Assembly: GCF_028476545.1 (NCBI RefSeq)
Contig: NW_026732605.1
Span: 52,501-116,500 of the forward strand
Source: Physella acuta
Taxonomy: Eukaryota > Mollusca > Gastropoda > Physidae
Direction: 5' to 3'
Length of the DNA stretch: 64,000 nucleotides
Every line of letters starts with the position of its first letter. Position 1 is the first letter of the stretch. Below are positions 10,780 to 22,517 of the stretch, in pieces. The translations under genes and the position numbers were made by a program. The notes beneath the pieces were generated by a model. The model ran no database searches. It worked only from the letters and a program-made list of their open reading frames with translations, and was not told the origin of the DNA.

Positions 10780-12180
10780 CTAGCTTTGTGCAAAGCATAC
10801 GCGATGTAGAACTTAAAAATCCGAGTTAAAAAATAAAAGTAAAATTTAACTGCATTAAAAAGCCTCTAACTTACTGAACAGTCCCTCAAAAAAATAGTCC
10901 CTCCCTTTATAAAAATCATTTCCCTCAAAAAATCAATACCACGCTGGATTTCTTCCCCTGAATAAAACTAACACTTGATCGTTGAATTACCGCCCTGTTT
11001 GTATTTTAAGTTACCCTAAATGTATTTGTCAAAGGGGAGATAAAATGTCAACGATTGATCTCCCCTTTCTTGCTCCCCCTTGGCATATCTCTAACTAGCA
11101 GGTTAAGGGGAGACAATGTTTTTTTGTTGTTTTTTCCTTTATCCTCCAGCAACTGTGGAAGTATGGTGAGCACTGGGTGACACAACAAATGTACCGCGGC
11201 AATAACGTTGCTGCTGTTGTTAAAGTTTGACTGCAGCAAATCGATACGCATGGTTGGTTTTCAGTGGCGGATGGAAGGGAGGGGCAGAGTGGGCAGAAGT
11301 CGGGGATCCCCGGTACGAGTCAAGAAGGGCGGGGGGGGGGGGGGGGGCTCGAATGTTATTGTATAGTCAGGGTATCTATTCAACATTTTGATCTGAAAAT
11401 TCCGGAAAAATAAGAGATGGTGGGTAAGTATAAGAAATATTGGTTGAAGTATAAAATATTTTCGATTTCGATTTTTTTTTTTTTTGATTTGGAGGGAACG
11501 ATTGACGTTCTGTGTGGGTGGAAGGAGCCTAAAAACACTAGATATATTTTTAGTTATATAAAAACACATTGATTTTGTGATGTGAAAGTCATATGTCCGC
11601 GAGTATTTTTATTCGGGACCTTGCGCAAGCCGGGAACTAACTTCTCGATCAAAAATTATTTTTAGTAATGGCTGTAGAAATTCGAGGCTGGGCAAGTGCG
11701 CGTACTACACAGAAGGACAACATTTGAGGTCTAAACGCCCAAATGTAATCATATTTTTTTCCTTCAATGCTTAGGACAAATGGGACCGACACAGAAAGCT
11801 CAACTTGTGTCAGTTTTTTGACAAACTTCTTGGCAGTTCGCCAAGATAGCCCGGTTCTTGCTAGTTGTTTTTAAACACCCAAACGTATAAAGAATATTAC
11901 GTTGTCCAGGTTAGCTAACAATAGGTTAGAGTTTAAACAATCATAAAGAACAGTTTGACATAATTCTACGGGACTGTGTGTGGGAGGAGGTGGGGGGATG
12001 CACTCATATAAAAATAATATCTTAAGATAAAATCCAACAAACACACCACTAAGCTAGGTAATACAACATGTATCAGAAAGGTGTAGACGAGGGGGGGGGG
12101 GACACACATAAAGTGAACGTGTCCCGCGACAATAATTTTACATAAACATATTTTCTGATTTATTTATTTTTCCTCAAAAA
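10780..12180. other. Intergenic with one hAT-like terminus
   Basis: CAGTGGCGGATGG at 11263 followed by a poly-G run (11331-11347) resembles the start of another C/G-rich MITE, but no matching end was found. The remainder is unique-looking. Short frames here carry no recognisable domain. Confidence 0.4.
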
Positions 12181-12181
12181 C

Positions 12182-12292
<111 letters not shown>

Positions 12293-12473
12293 CACATTTT
12301 TTTTCTATAATATACACAACTGCTTTTCTTTCTTATTTCAATTAGATTAGTATAAAATAGCGAAAATCTAGTTTTTAAAAAAACAACATTTTTAATAAAA
12401 GTTCCCTCATTTCCCGCCTACCATCCTCAAGAACTTGTAGACAAGTATCGATGTACCAAATCGATATGTCCCA

Positions 12474-12536
12474 GGAGGCGTCGAACCCCAGCCCCCACCT
12501 TTATACACGTCAGCTCTTATTACGGCGCGGTCGTAG
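12474..12536 (-). repeat. tRNA-like SINE head fragment
   Basis: On the minus strand TAATAAGAGCTGACG (A-box-like) precedes GGGGTTCGACGCC (B-box-like) by about 30 bp. No complete cloverleaf was traced by eye. Confidence 0.3.
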
Positions 12537-12700
12537 ACAGTGAAAGAAGAAAGATCATTTGATATTTAAATGTTTTAAATTTGGAATATTAAAACTTTTA
12601 ATTAAAATAGCAATAAATTATTTAGTTTCCTGAAATAACATCATGTGCGTATGACCGCCTCAACAGACTCTGTGGCATATCTATTTTGAAATTTTTTGTA

Positions 12701-12803
<103 letters not shown>

Positions 12804-12812
12804 GTGTGTATG

Positions 12813-13076
12813 CAGAGGCGTAGCGACCCTTCCAGGCGCCCGGGGACAAACTTTCAATTTGCACCCTCCCCCCCTCAAACTTAAAACTTTCGATTTCCAA
12901 CACCCCCTCAAACTTTCAATTTGCACCCCCCCCCCCCCCCACCCCACTAAAACTATTTATAATACAAAAATACAGCTAAAATGACATTTTAATTTGTTTT
13001 TACAACCCATTTTGGCGCCACCTAAGGTCGGCGACGGGGATTTATGTACCCCCCTGCCCCCCTCCCATCGCTACGC

Positions 13077-13081
<5 letters not shown>
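12813..13081 (+). mobile_element. hAT-like MITE, type B
   Basis: Starts CAGAGGCGTAGCGACCC and ends ATCGCTACGCCTCTG. The flanks TGTGTATG and TGTGTGTG match at 7 of 8 bases, though the GT-rich target makes this duplication weak evidence. It shares its interior (poly-C, TAAAATGACATTTTAA, TTTTGGCGCC) with the inverted copy at 7387. Confidence 0.8.
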
Positions 13082-13121
<40 letters not shown>

Positions 13122-13128
13122 TGTGTGT
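13078..13128 (+). repeat. (GT)n microsatellite
   Basis: GT units with one TT interruption, directly after the MITE end. Confidence 0.9.
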
Positions 13129-13129
13129 A

Positions 13130-13689
13130 TACAGAGAGCTATAGACATACAACCATTAAATTATATCTTTTTCAAGTATTCGAAAAACAATTAAACGTTT
13201 TAATATTAAATATTTTTTTAACTGAAAAAAATATATTTAATCAACAAAAATAAACTCTTATTTTAATATTACTTATTTTCATTTAGGTCTATTTTTATTT
13301 TATAATAATAGTTTTTATCCTTGTAAGGGGTTATAGTTTATTTAAGATATTAAATTAAAACAAGCAAAATTTAAAAGAGAAAACCAATTTTTCTTTATAA
13401 ATTGAATTAAACTATTTTTAGACAAATAGAAAAAAACTATATTTAAAACTAGGTAAAGTATTCAATTTTTATACTGAATTTTTATTAGAAAAAATGTCGC
13501 AGTATTTGAAATTGCAGCAGCTTTTATTACAAAAAAATTTGGGAAATTAATTTGGACTTGAAATAATTTCAATATATATTTTAGATAGCTTTGCATCGGT
13601 AACAAAAAATAATATTTTAAAGATCGCTGTAGTTGCGACGTTAAATATTGCCATATATTTCTTCGCCATTAATAAAAGTAAAAACATGC
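13130..13689. other. Very AT-rich intergenic, nothing recognised
   Basis: Dominated by T- and A-rich words. No gene or repeat supported. Confidence 0.4.
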
Positions 13690-13975
13690 ATAAAGGTTAA
13701 AAATACCCATTTGAATCAAACCATACGAAAGCAACAAACGACATACAAAAATGTTCATTATAATGTCCAAAAGTACCAGAACTTATGGAAGAAACAAACG
13801 ACATACAAAAATGTCCATCCAAATGTCTAAATACGTCAAATGTTATTAATGTTACATATAGCATGCATAAATGCCCATTTGTCCAAATGATTCAGACCTA
13901 TTGAAACTAACAAACGACATATATAAATCCTTTTTGAGTGTCCAAATGCATCAGACATTCGCACAGAAATTGCAT
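13690..13975 (+). repeat. Degenerate ~60-110 bp tandem repeat
   Basis: ACAAACGACATACAAAAATG recurs near 13735 and 13795 and in altered form near 13910. Each copy is followed by GTCCA-AATG words and a CAGA-CTTATGGAA-like stretch. About four diverged units. Confidence 0.6.
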
Positions 13976-14137
13976 GAAACGTGTCCTTAATAGAAAAGTT
14001 GAAGTAGAGTTGGTCTGAAAAGTTTCGAAGTCGGTGAAAAGTTAAACGCCTTTTTAGATGTTTAGTTCAATAATTTTTGGATACATTTTTACTATAAAAT
14101 CCTGTAGTTTCTTATTCAACTTTCTTACCGTTGATGG

Positions 14138-14359
14138 AACTGTGTGGCGTAGAGGTAGAGCGTTAGTCAGCAAACCCAAAAATCAAGAGTTCGAATCCGT
14201 GTTCAAGTCAATAGAACTTCCCCGAGTCCACTTTAAAAGTAAAGGCTGCCGGGCATAGTGCTAACCACACTATCCCTTCATATATCGACATCACAGAAAC
14301 AGGTAAACTCTACTTCACTTGCCCCATAGACCGTCAGGTTTGAAAAGTGAAATTTACCG
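14138..14359 (+). mobile_element. SINE-A copy
   Basis: A tRNA-like head (GGCGTAGAGGTAGAGCG, B box GAGTTCGAATCC) is followed by the SINE-A body: GGGCATAGTGCTAACCACAC, then CTCTACTTCACTTGCCCCAT, then TAGACCGTCAGGTTTGAAAA. A short internal segment before the AAAGTAAAGGCTG block is missing relative to other copies. Confidence 0.85.
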
Positions 14360-14544
14360 TTTTTACAATCGGTGTTTACTATTTGAGGACAGTAGAAACT
14401 AAGAAAAATAGCAGGTATCTAGTGAAGTACAAGGATTAGATAAAACTCGTGTATTCGATCAAAGTACCGATTACATGTTCTTGCAGAACACACTTTTTTT
14501 TATTTTGAAATGTCAATTCTGCTCAACAATGGCAATCACAAATG

Positions 14545-14720
14545 TTTATTTTGTGCCGGATATAATACGGTTGTTTACTTTATTTGATAACTGAATGAGG
14601 GCTGTACAATGCCTAGTTAGTGCTGCATATAACAGTTGTTTACTTCATTTAATGTCTGAATCTGGCCGCATAAAATGCCCGATTAAATGCCGTATATAGC
14701 ACCTGTTTACTTTTTTGACA
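14545..14720 (+). repeat. ~67-bp tandem repeat, about 2.5 copies
   Basis: GTTGTTTACTT followed by a T-rich stretch, GAATGAGG/GAATCTGG and AATGCC recurs twice plus a partial third (CACCTGTTTACTT). Confidence 0.65.
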
Positions 14721-15269
14721 CGCAGCAAAAATTACTGGACGCTGCAAATATTCTTGCACGTGGAGACATCTCGTTAAAAACCATTAAAGCAACAGGTTAA
14801 TTAAAAACATTTCAAAACTAATTAAAGCTTGAAAAATAATTGTGTAGGAAAATATACTTTGAAAGCGAAATCGTCTTTTATGTTCGTAAAAATGAAGGTT
14901 ATCTCTAAATGTTTACAATAAAGATTTTTTTTTCCTTTTAAGATGTCTATTGTATTGTTTTATTTTATTACACATTACATTTTTTTTTACATACTTTTGA
15001 TTTTTCATTGACAATATAAACACAACAGAATAATTATACGCTAGATATTAAAAAATCTAAAAATTGACAACACTTGCACAGAATAGTACAAAAGATTTTT
15101 TTTTACAATAAAATCTCAAACCATCTGCTTGTGCGTATTTTGTTGCTATAAATATGTTTTCAAAACGTTGAGTAGTTATTCCAAAACTTTTACCGAGAAA
15201 ACATGAACGTGCCTACCTTGAATAGTTTAGACCTTTTAAAAAGTTTTCCCCCCTGAAAACGAGTCAAAC
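14721..15269. other. AT-rich intergenic
   Basis: No supported gene or repeat. Confidence 0.4.
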
Positions 15270-15271
15270 TT

Positions 15272-15487
15272 TTAAAAATGGTTCCCTTTTGTTTTGTTTT
15301 TTTTGACGATGAAAAAATTTTCTTGAATGAGATGTGCAGACCCTGCTTGCCGCCCCTTATAACCTTCCGCACCGCCCTCAACCTCGCCTCCAACTTTAAT
15401 ACGTGTAATTGACTCGGGATTGGCATAGGGTTGCGCGCTGTTCGCCGTGTTGACATTAGCCGGTGCGCGATCGTTTTGATACGTCAT
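15272..15487 (-). CDS. Possible first coding exon, unknown protein
   Basis: An ATG at 15487 (minus strand) sits in GCCACCATGA, a textbook Kozak context. The following ~45 codons are clearly more GC-rich than the flanks. They read MTYQNDRAPANVNTANSAQP, then YANPESITRIKVGGEVEGGA, a polar, composition-balanced peptide. The frame then runs into A/T-rich, lysine-rich sequence that is probably intronic. Possible splice donors (AG|GTT) occur at the coding-to-AT transition, but none is a strong consensus site. A second in-frame ATG lies 15 bases upstream. I recognise no family; chance cannot be excluded. Confidence 0.22.
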   Translation of the reverse strand: MTYQNDRAPANVNTANSAQPYANPESITRIKVGGEVEGGAEGYKGRQAGSAHLIQENFFIVKKNKTKGNHF

Positions 15488-15716
15488 GGTGGCATGATGC
15501 AAGCCTGCGGTAATGTTTTTAACTTTGCTGACGTAATCTGGTATTTGTACTCTCTAAGCAAATAAAAGCAGGAAACATTTTATTAACGTTGTTAATGGGG
15601 TTTAGTTTTCTCTTTGGTTTCATCATTTCGCCAATAATTCGAGTTTTTAAACTAGATAATATAAAGTATGAGACTACTGCAATATCTGGATACTGCTATT
15701 TAGATTATCTTACTTT

Positions 15717-16345
15717 TTAACTTTCTTTTATACACGAAGTATAGAGAAAGTCTTGTAATCGTGCAAAAAAATCGCTCCCTGAGTCGAGAGAACAAGTTTT
15801 GCAATCTTATCGGTATGTCTGTGTGTGTGTATATATGTGTGTGTGTCTGTAAAAACGATAACTTGAGTACCGTTACAGCTAGGGTGATGTAATTTCATAT
15901 ATAAGTATTATATCAATATCGTAGATCCGTATCAACTATTGAGCGATTTCCGATAACCGGAAGTGGAACCTTTTCTATTTTCAATTTTTCAAAAGCATAT
16001 CACTTGAGTACTATATCAGATAGATAAATGAAATTTCACTTGTAAGTAAAAAGATCTAAGTCTCTGGTCTCTGTCCAATTTTGAGTAATTTCCGTTGACC
16101 GGAAGTAGTAATTTTCGCTATTCCCGATCTCTCAAAAAACGCATGTGAATTTTTAAAGTAGGCCTACTGATATTATTCCGCACAATTATACACATTTTAT
16201 TTTGCGTTCACTTGGTGTGCAATTCTTTTTTCTATGAGATTCTATTCTAATTAAAAATGGATTTAAAATCATGTCTATATCCCGAGTTGACATCCCCTGT
16301 TGTTTTATATAAGAATATTCGAGAAAGTTTAGTAGAGATAACTCA
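15717..16345 (+). repeat. Dispersed repeat family D
   Basis: Begins near ACGAAGTATAGAGAAAGTCT and contains AACTTGAGTACCGTTACAGC. It carries repeated modules GATTTCCGATAACCGGAAGT (15949) and ATTTCCGTTGACCGGAAGTA (16088). It ends with AAGAATATTCGAGAAAGTTT. The same blocks recur at 19430-20235 and 32985-33320. No coding capacity or clear termini; class unknown. Confidence 0.7.
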
Positions 16346-16359
16346 CGTTTTTTTTTTTC

Positions 16360-16685
16360 AACTATTGTCCTCCATGTTTGGATGGTAGAGCGTATAATTG
16401 ATAATTCCCAAAATCCTGAGTTTGGAACCAGGGGTAGATAAAGCTCGTTAGCTGGGGACAGCAACCAATTAAGAAGAAAAAAAAATCAAAATAAAACAAC
16501 TGCTGCTTTGCTAATTGCTTCTGGGTGGGAAAAATATCATGATAGAAACTCCGAAAAAAAAAACGAAGGCTGAAATCGGATTTGACTGGCTGTAAGACAC
16601 GTAATATATTGACGTGTAATACTTAATTGTGTTGGAGGAAATCGCCTTAAATATTAACATTAAGAACGGAGAAGAAGAAGAAAAC
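16360..16685 (+). mobile_element. SINE-B copy, diverged
   Basis: Carries GTTAGCTGGGGACAGCAACC, the CTGCTGCTTTG block, GACGTGTAATACTTAATTGT and the 3' end TTAAGAACGGAGAAGAAGAA. Its head is decayed. It lies directly after a family D repeat. Confidence 0.8.
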
Positions 16686-16886
16686 AAAAATATATTTTAA
16701 TGTCATATGCAAGGAAAATTAAAAACAAATACACACGTTTTTAAAATCAGAAAAATAACTGATTGTTTCCCTTCTCCCTTAACTATCCTGTGTTTGTTTT
16801 GTGTGGATTGGCTGCTCCTTTTTACTCCCTCGGTCCTCAGTTTGTCATATATTTATATATACACGCATAAATACAAGGAGTCCAGG

Positions 16887-17170
<284 letters not shown>

Positions 17171-17212
17171 TTTAAAATTGATTTTCTAATGCTATATATA
17201 TATATATATATA

Positions 17213-17612
17213 CATAATATTTTGACATCCGTCCCATTGACATCCAGCGCTGTGAAATGACCTATTGACGCCACATACAGAATATGCAGTTTTTTTTTTT
17301 TTTTTGTTATTGTTATTTTTAATTCTACACATTTTCTGCAAATTTTTTATTTCCTAAAAAAAAAGATACATTATTTTTTCATATATTTATTTTACAATTT
17401 TTCTGTAATTTATATATTTCTTGTTTTTATTCTTCGTTTACAAATTAGATTAGTAAAAATCTTTCAAAATTAATAAAAAATTAATAGAAAAAGTGTTTAA
17501 AAAAATTAATTTGATGAAGATTTCCGCTCCTGTCTCATTTTTTTTATTCTCAGCAACTTATAAACAGGTGTATTCATCCTTACATGCTCTTACATATCCA
17601 TTAATCCGTGCA
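17213..17612. other. AT-rich intergenic
   Basis: Poly-T at 17291-17306 and T-rich DNA. No gene supported. Confidence 0.4.
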
Positions 17613-19055
17613 TCTGTCCATTCGTCCATTCGTCTATCCGTCCATTCGTCCTTCCGTCCATTCGTCCTTCCGTCCATTTGTCCTTCCGTCCATTCGTCCT
17701 TCCGTCCATTCGTCCTTCCGTCCATTCGTCCTTCCGTCCATTCGTCCAATCGTCCTTCCGTCCATTCGTCCTTCCGTCCATTCGTCCTTCCGTCCATTCG
17801 TCCTTCCGTCCATTCGTCCTTCCATCCATTCTTCCTTCCGTCTATTCGTCCATTCTTCCTTCCGTCCATTCGTCCTTCCGTCCATTCGTCCATTCGTCCT
17901 TCCGTCCATTCGTCCTTCCGTCCATTCGTCCTTCCGTCCATTCGTCTTTCCGTCCATTCGTCCTTCCGTCCCTTCGTCTATCCGTCCATTCGTCCATTCT
18001 TCCTTCTGTTCATTCGTCCTTCCGTCCATTCGTCCATTCGTCCATTCTTCCTTCTGTTCATTCGTCCTTCCGTCCATTCGTCCATTCGTCCTTCCGTCCT
18101 TTCGTCCATTCGTCCTTCCGTCCATTCGTCCTTCCGTCCATTCGTCCTTCCGTCCATTCGTCCTTCCGTCCATTCGTCCTTCCATCCATTCTTCCTTCCG
18201 TCTATTCGTCCATTCGTCCTTCCGTCCATTCGTCCTTCCGTCCATTCGTCCATTCGTCCTTCCGTCCATTCGTCCTTCCGTCCATTCGTCCTTCCGTCCA
18301 TTCGTCCTTCCGTCCATTCGTCTTTCCGTCCATTCGTCCTTCCGTCCCTTCGTCTATCCGTCCATTCGTCCATTCGTCCTTCCGCCCATTCGTCCTTCCG
18401 TCCATTCGTCCATTCGTCCATTCGTCCTTCCGTCCCTTCGTACTTCCATTCATTCGTCCTTCCGTCAATTCGTCCTTCTGTCCCTTCGTCCTTCCGTCCA
18501 TTCGTCCTTTCGTCCTTCCGTCCATTCGACCTTCCGTCCATTCGTCCTTCCGTCCTTCAGCCCATTCGTCCTTCCGTCCATTCGTCCTTCCGTCCCTTCG
18601 TAATTCCGTCCATTCGTCCTTCCTTCCATCCGCCCATTCGTCCTTCCATCAATACGTCCTTCTGTCCATTCGTCCTTTCGTCCTTCCGTCCATTCGACCT
18701 TCCGTCCATTCGTCCTTCCGTCCTTCAGCCCATTCGTCCTTCCGTCCATTCGTCCTTCCGTCCCTTCGTAATTCCGTCCATTCGTCCTTCCTTCCATCCG
18801 CCCATTCGTCCTTCCATCAATACGTCCTTCTGTCCATTCGTCCTTTCGTCCTTCCGTCCATTCGACCTTCCGTCCATTCGTCCTTCCGTCCTTCAGCCCA
18901 TTCGTCCTTCCGTCCATTCGTCCTTCCGTCCCTTCGTAATTCCGTCCATTCGTCCTTCCTTCCATCCGCCCATTCGTCCTTCCATCAATTCGTCCTTCCG
19001 TCAATTCGTCCTTCCGTCCTTTCGTCCTTTCGTCCTTCCGTCCTTTCGTCCATTT
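17613..19055 (+). repeat. Octamer minisatellite (CGTCCATT/CGTCCTTC)n
   Basis: About 1.44 kb of alternating octamers. Because 8 is not a multiple of 3 and the units lack stops, all three plus frames and several minus frames stay open and encode the same SxRPxVHSSF-type peptide. These are repeat artefacts, not genes. A 168-bp block (21 octamers), marked by CATTCGACCTTCC at 18523, 18691 and 18859, is present three times in tandem. A separate segment is duplicated 360 bp apart (17821 and 18181). Confidence 0.95.
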
Positions 19056-19097
19056 TACAGTCGATCCTTACGATCTTTGTTAAGTTACCTGATTAAA

Positions 19098-19261
19098 TGG
19101 TCAGCACTATATCCAGCACTTTTTACTTTCCATAACGTAAGTCAGGTACCTATTAGAGCTGGATGGACTCATGAACGTCGTGCGGGCTCAAGCTCGGGAT
19201 CCGAACTCTAGAATTTCGGGTTAGGAGTAGAAAGCTCTACCGTTCCACCACGTCGACCGAC
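19098..19261 (-). mobile_element. SINE-A copy, 3'-truncated
   Basis: Inverted SINE-A. The head complement (CTCTACCGTTCCACCACGTC) lies on the right, with GTCAGGTACCTATTAGAGCT and GGTCAGCACTATATCCAGC to the left. The 3' third of the element is absent. It abuts the octamer array. Confidence 0.8.
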
Positions 19262-19429
19262 CATATCACAAAAAAATTTGATGCAAGTCATTCAGTTACT
19301 TTTCTTTTTACAGCGTGTCTTTTATACTTATCTAAATATATATTTCGAAAGAAGATCAATCAATTTTGCTAAACCATCCGAAATACAATATCTGGAAAAA
19401 TTGTAATAAAACTAATATAAGTTAAGTAC

Positions 19430-20235
19430 GGACGGTTGGGCCGTCTGTCATCTCCCCACCCACCCACGTGAACAAGTTAACTTGAGTACCATTTCAATTA
19501 TTTTGACGAAACTTTATATTTTAGTATTATATTGAGTTTGTAATTGTGTATTCACGTTTGAACGATTTCCTGTAATCGGAAGTGGTATTTAGTTTTCGCA
19601 GGAACACGAGAACCTGAGTGTTGTTTCAATTATGGTAAACGAAATTAAACACATAAATATAAGATCCTATTCTTAGATTACTTTTAATTTTTCAGTGATT
19701 TCCGATATCCGGAAGTAACACTTTACTATATTGCTAGTTTCTAATATACCGAGAGCATGAGTACCGACTATGGAAGGTGAATGAAATTTCATTCAAAGGT
19801 ATAAGATCTTATTATTTCGTTGCTGTCAAATTTTGGGTGATTTCCTATAACCAAAAGTAATATTTTACGTTATTTCCTATTTCTCAAAAAAAAAAACCGT
19901 AAGAATTTACCAATTTTGATTCCTCTTTTTTTTTTGTCCGTCATGACCCAAACTTGCGAGCAAAAGTTTTAACCGAACCGATTTCTTTCAAACTTCACGT
20001 ATATCAAGAATCAATGACAATGTTTTGTTACATAAAATGAGAATTAATTAGATGCTTAATTAACTTTTTAAAAATTAATCAATGTTTCCGTTATAAAGCA
20101 CTAAGTTTCCGTTCTATTATTCAAACATTGTTTGCGTTCATTTGGTGCGCCATTTATTTTTTCAGAGCGAGTCTGTTTTAAAAGAAAACAATATAATACG
20201 AGAAAGTTTAGGAGAGATAACTCTCGCTTTATTTT
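19430..20235 (+). repeat. Dispersed repeat family D, long copy
   Basis: Contains three diverged ~120-bp modules, each with an AACTTGAGTACC-like start, an AAATTTCATT word and a GATTTCC-TAACCGGAAGT-like end (19566, 19698, 19838). It ends in CGAGAAAGTTTAGGAGAGATAA like the other copies. Confidence 0.65.
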
Positions 20236-21553
20236 GTCGAATCGGCGACTGTCTGTCGGCCATCAGGACAAGACTTCCGGGAAAACAGCTCTCAACTACA
20301 GTCAACAGCCCACAAACTGCAAGGTCTAACATAACAGGGGTATAGGGGTATGAAAAGTAGGAGCAGTTTATCTTCCAGACTTTTTTCTCTGGGAAGGCAC
20401 TTGAAATTTTCGAATTTTCGGGGTCTAAAATTTCAGGGGGGGGGGGGGGGGGCGGACACTGTTCAAAGTATATATTTGCTATATAAATTGCATTTCGTTA
20501 TTTACATTTTTTTTCTTTTTTTTTCTTCTCTCCACAGAACACTTATCCCTATTTTAATACACATTTACATTTTTCAGGTTTAAAAATAATATTGTAATTA
20601 GAGTTTCTGTATTTTGCATAAGTAAACCATCTTAAATGAACGAAAGTGGGCTACAAGACTAAGTAAGAAAGAGGTATTACTATTGTAAATCTGTATCAGT
20701 TCTCACAAGCCGATTATGAAAACTGTATTACTAAAGCGAACATGCAAGGCAAACTGATGCTGTAAATTACACGTCAGAGATAATACTTTTAAAAAAATGT
20801 ATGTCCATTGTATAGACGCAGTGGGTGTGTCTAATATAATGTTTTAACTATAATCAAAATCATAACAAACAAACACATCAAATTCGCGTCTCTATCACAT
20901 CTTTCGGTGAGTGACCAATACACGTGCGAAATACATCTAGCGGCCATCTTTATCAGTCAGCGACCAGTGCACGTGTATCACATAAAACACACTCACCCAC
21001 GAAGCACGAGCGATGACGCAATGAGGGCTGATGCAATGACGTGTATCTCGTTACCGTGACAATGCTAATTAATGAGTGCATGAGTCCAGAGATTTAACTG
21101 TTCTTTATTTGATAGCGACTGACCTTTCGCGCATGCGTGATTTATATTTAGCCCATATTAATAGTGATTCGGCTTTATTTAACAACACGTATGAATGTGT
21201 TTTTGGGAGAAACGTGAATCCATAACAAAAAAGTTCGTAGAGCGAGACTTCGCTGGATATTTTGTTGAAATACTTTAAAACAATTTAGGTTGTGTTCGTA
21301 TTTGACGACTATTATGGTGAAATCGACAAACGAGATTTTATTGTTTCAAACTTCAAATACTGTCCTTACTGTCAGAATTGTTAATTCTCATACTTGGCGC
21401 CGTAGCGTCTGGCTTCGAGTCCGGCTTAGCTGATCTTGGTTATCCGGCGATGATGATACCGGTTTCACTGTTAACATTTTAGTTTGGTGAGGGTTGCGAG
21501 AGCAAGAGGTGGGTGGGGGAAGGGGGGGGGGGGGTGACACCAGCGGGTCGGAC
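20236..21553. other. Intergenic, includes a family E copy
   Basis: 20395-20495 is an inverted family E repeat: a poly-G run at 20437-20452, GCGGACACTGTTC, then TATATAAATTGCATTTCG. The rest looks unique, with moderate GC at 20880-21080 and 21390-21450. No exon could be supported. Confidence 0.5.
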
Positions 21554-22517
21554 CAGTGGCATAGCTAGAAAGAGTGGGTGGGGCGGCTGTCCCTGGCGCC
21601 GGCCCTAAGGGGCGCCAAACAGGGTATAAATTAATAATAAAAAATTCAATCTGAGAAGTATTACTGAACGATATGCGGTAGAATTTTTTTTAAATTAAAA
21701 AGACTACTGCTTAACTGTTTTCAATTTTGCGACATCATATTCATAATAACAAGTGTCAAGGGATAGTGACTGGTAATATGTGGGGGATGGGGGTGGGATG
21801 TCGTAATTGTGGTGCAAATTTGAAATCCGTCCCGGAAGCCGGGATGAGTCGCTAGTCGCTACTGACTCTTTAAACCTCTCGGCGTGCTAGGGACCAAGAG
21901 CTCCCTCCACGACCCGACGAGAAGAAGGGACGAGACACAGCTACCCCTTGACCCTAACTCCGAGAGACGGTAACACCACACAGGTGGGGTAGTCGCCCCA
22001 TGAAGAAAAGAAATATTCGACCCGGTAACCAGAGGCGTACAGAATTTCTTCCAGGCCTCTCCGCCCCCCCCCCCCCCCCGTAGAACGTCTCCCCCCCCCC
22101 TCGAACGAAATGCAATTTATATAGAAAACATACTTTTACCAGTGTCCGCCCCCCCCCCCCCCCCCAGAAAATATCAAGTTCCTCCCCCCCCCCCCCCCAG
22201 AGAAAAAAGTCTGGAAGAGACCCTAGGTCGGACGGACTATCAATTTTGCACCTTCTTCCAATTCATATTGACTATATTGTTAATCATGTTGGTGAAAAAG
22301 CGCCTCCTCTCCTTTTTTTTTACTAACCATTATTTTGTAACAGTTGCTATGTTGGTGTCACACAGTTGGTGTACAAAAAAGTTAAATCAGTTTGTAATGC
22401 TTTGTAGCCGTTTATTTTCATCTTAAAATTATCTTTTTAATTTTTTTTTCTAGCCCTTTAGGCGCCCCCTGATAATCGGCTGCCGCCCCACCCCGCCCTC
22501 CCCTAGCTACGCCACTG
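21554..22517 (+). mobile_element. Long hAT-like non-autonomous element
   Basis: Starts CAGTGGCATAGCTAG and ends CTAGCTACGCCACTG, a near-perfect 15-bp inverted terminus. GGCGCCAAACAGGG near the left end and TTTAGGCGCCCCCTG near the right echo each other. No clear 8-bp duplication remains. The interior contains a family E repeat and no recognisable transposase. Confidence 0.65.
22030..22205 (+). repeat. Family E C-rich repeat
   Basis: GAAATGCAATTTATATAGAA, ACTTTTACCAGTGTCCGCC and long poly-C runs (22064-22079, 22149-22165, 22183-22198). Related copies lie at 20395 (inverted), 47930, 50390 and 62150. Confidence 0.65.

Noticed and set aside
17493-19211. 572-codon open frame and its overlapping companions
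   Set aside because: Entirely an octamer minisatellite that is open in every frame; no domain, no coding composition.
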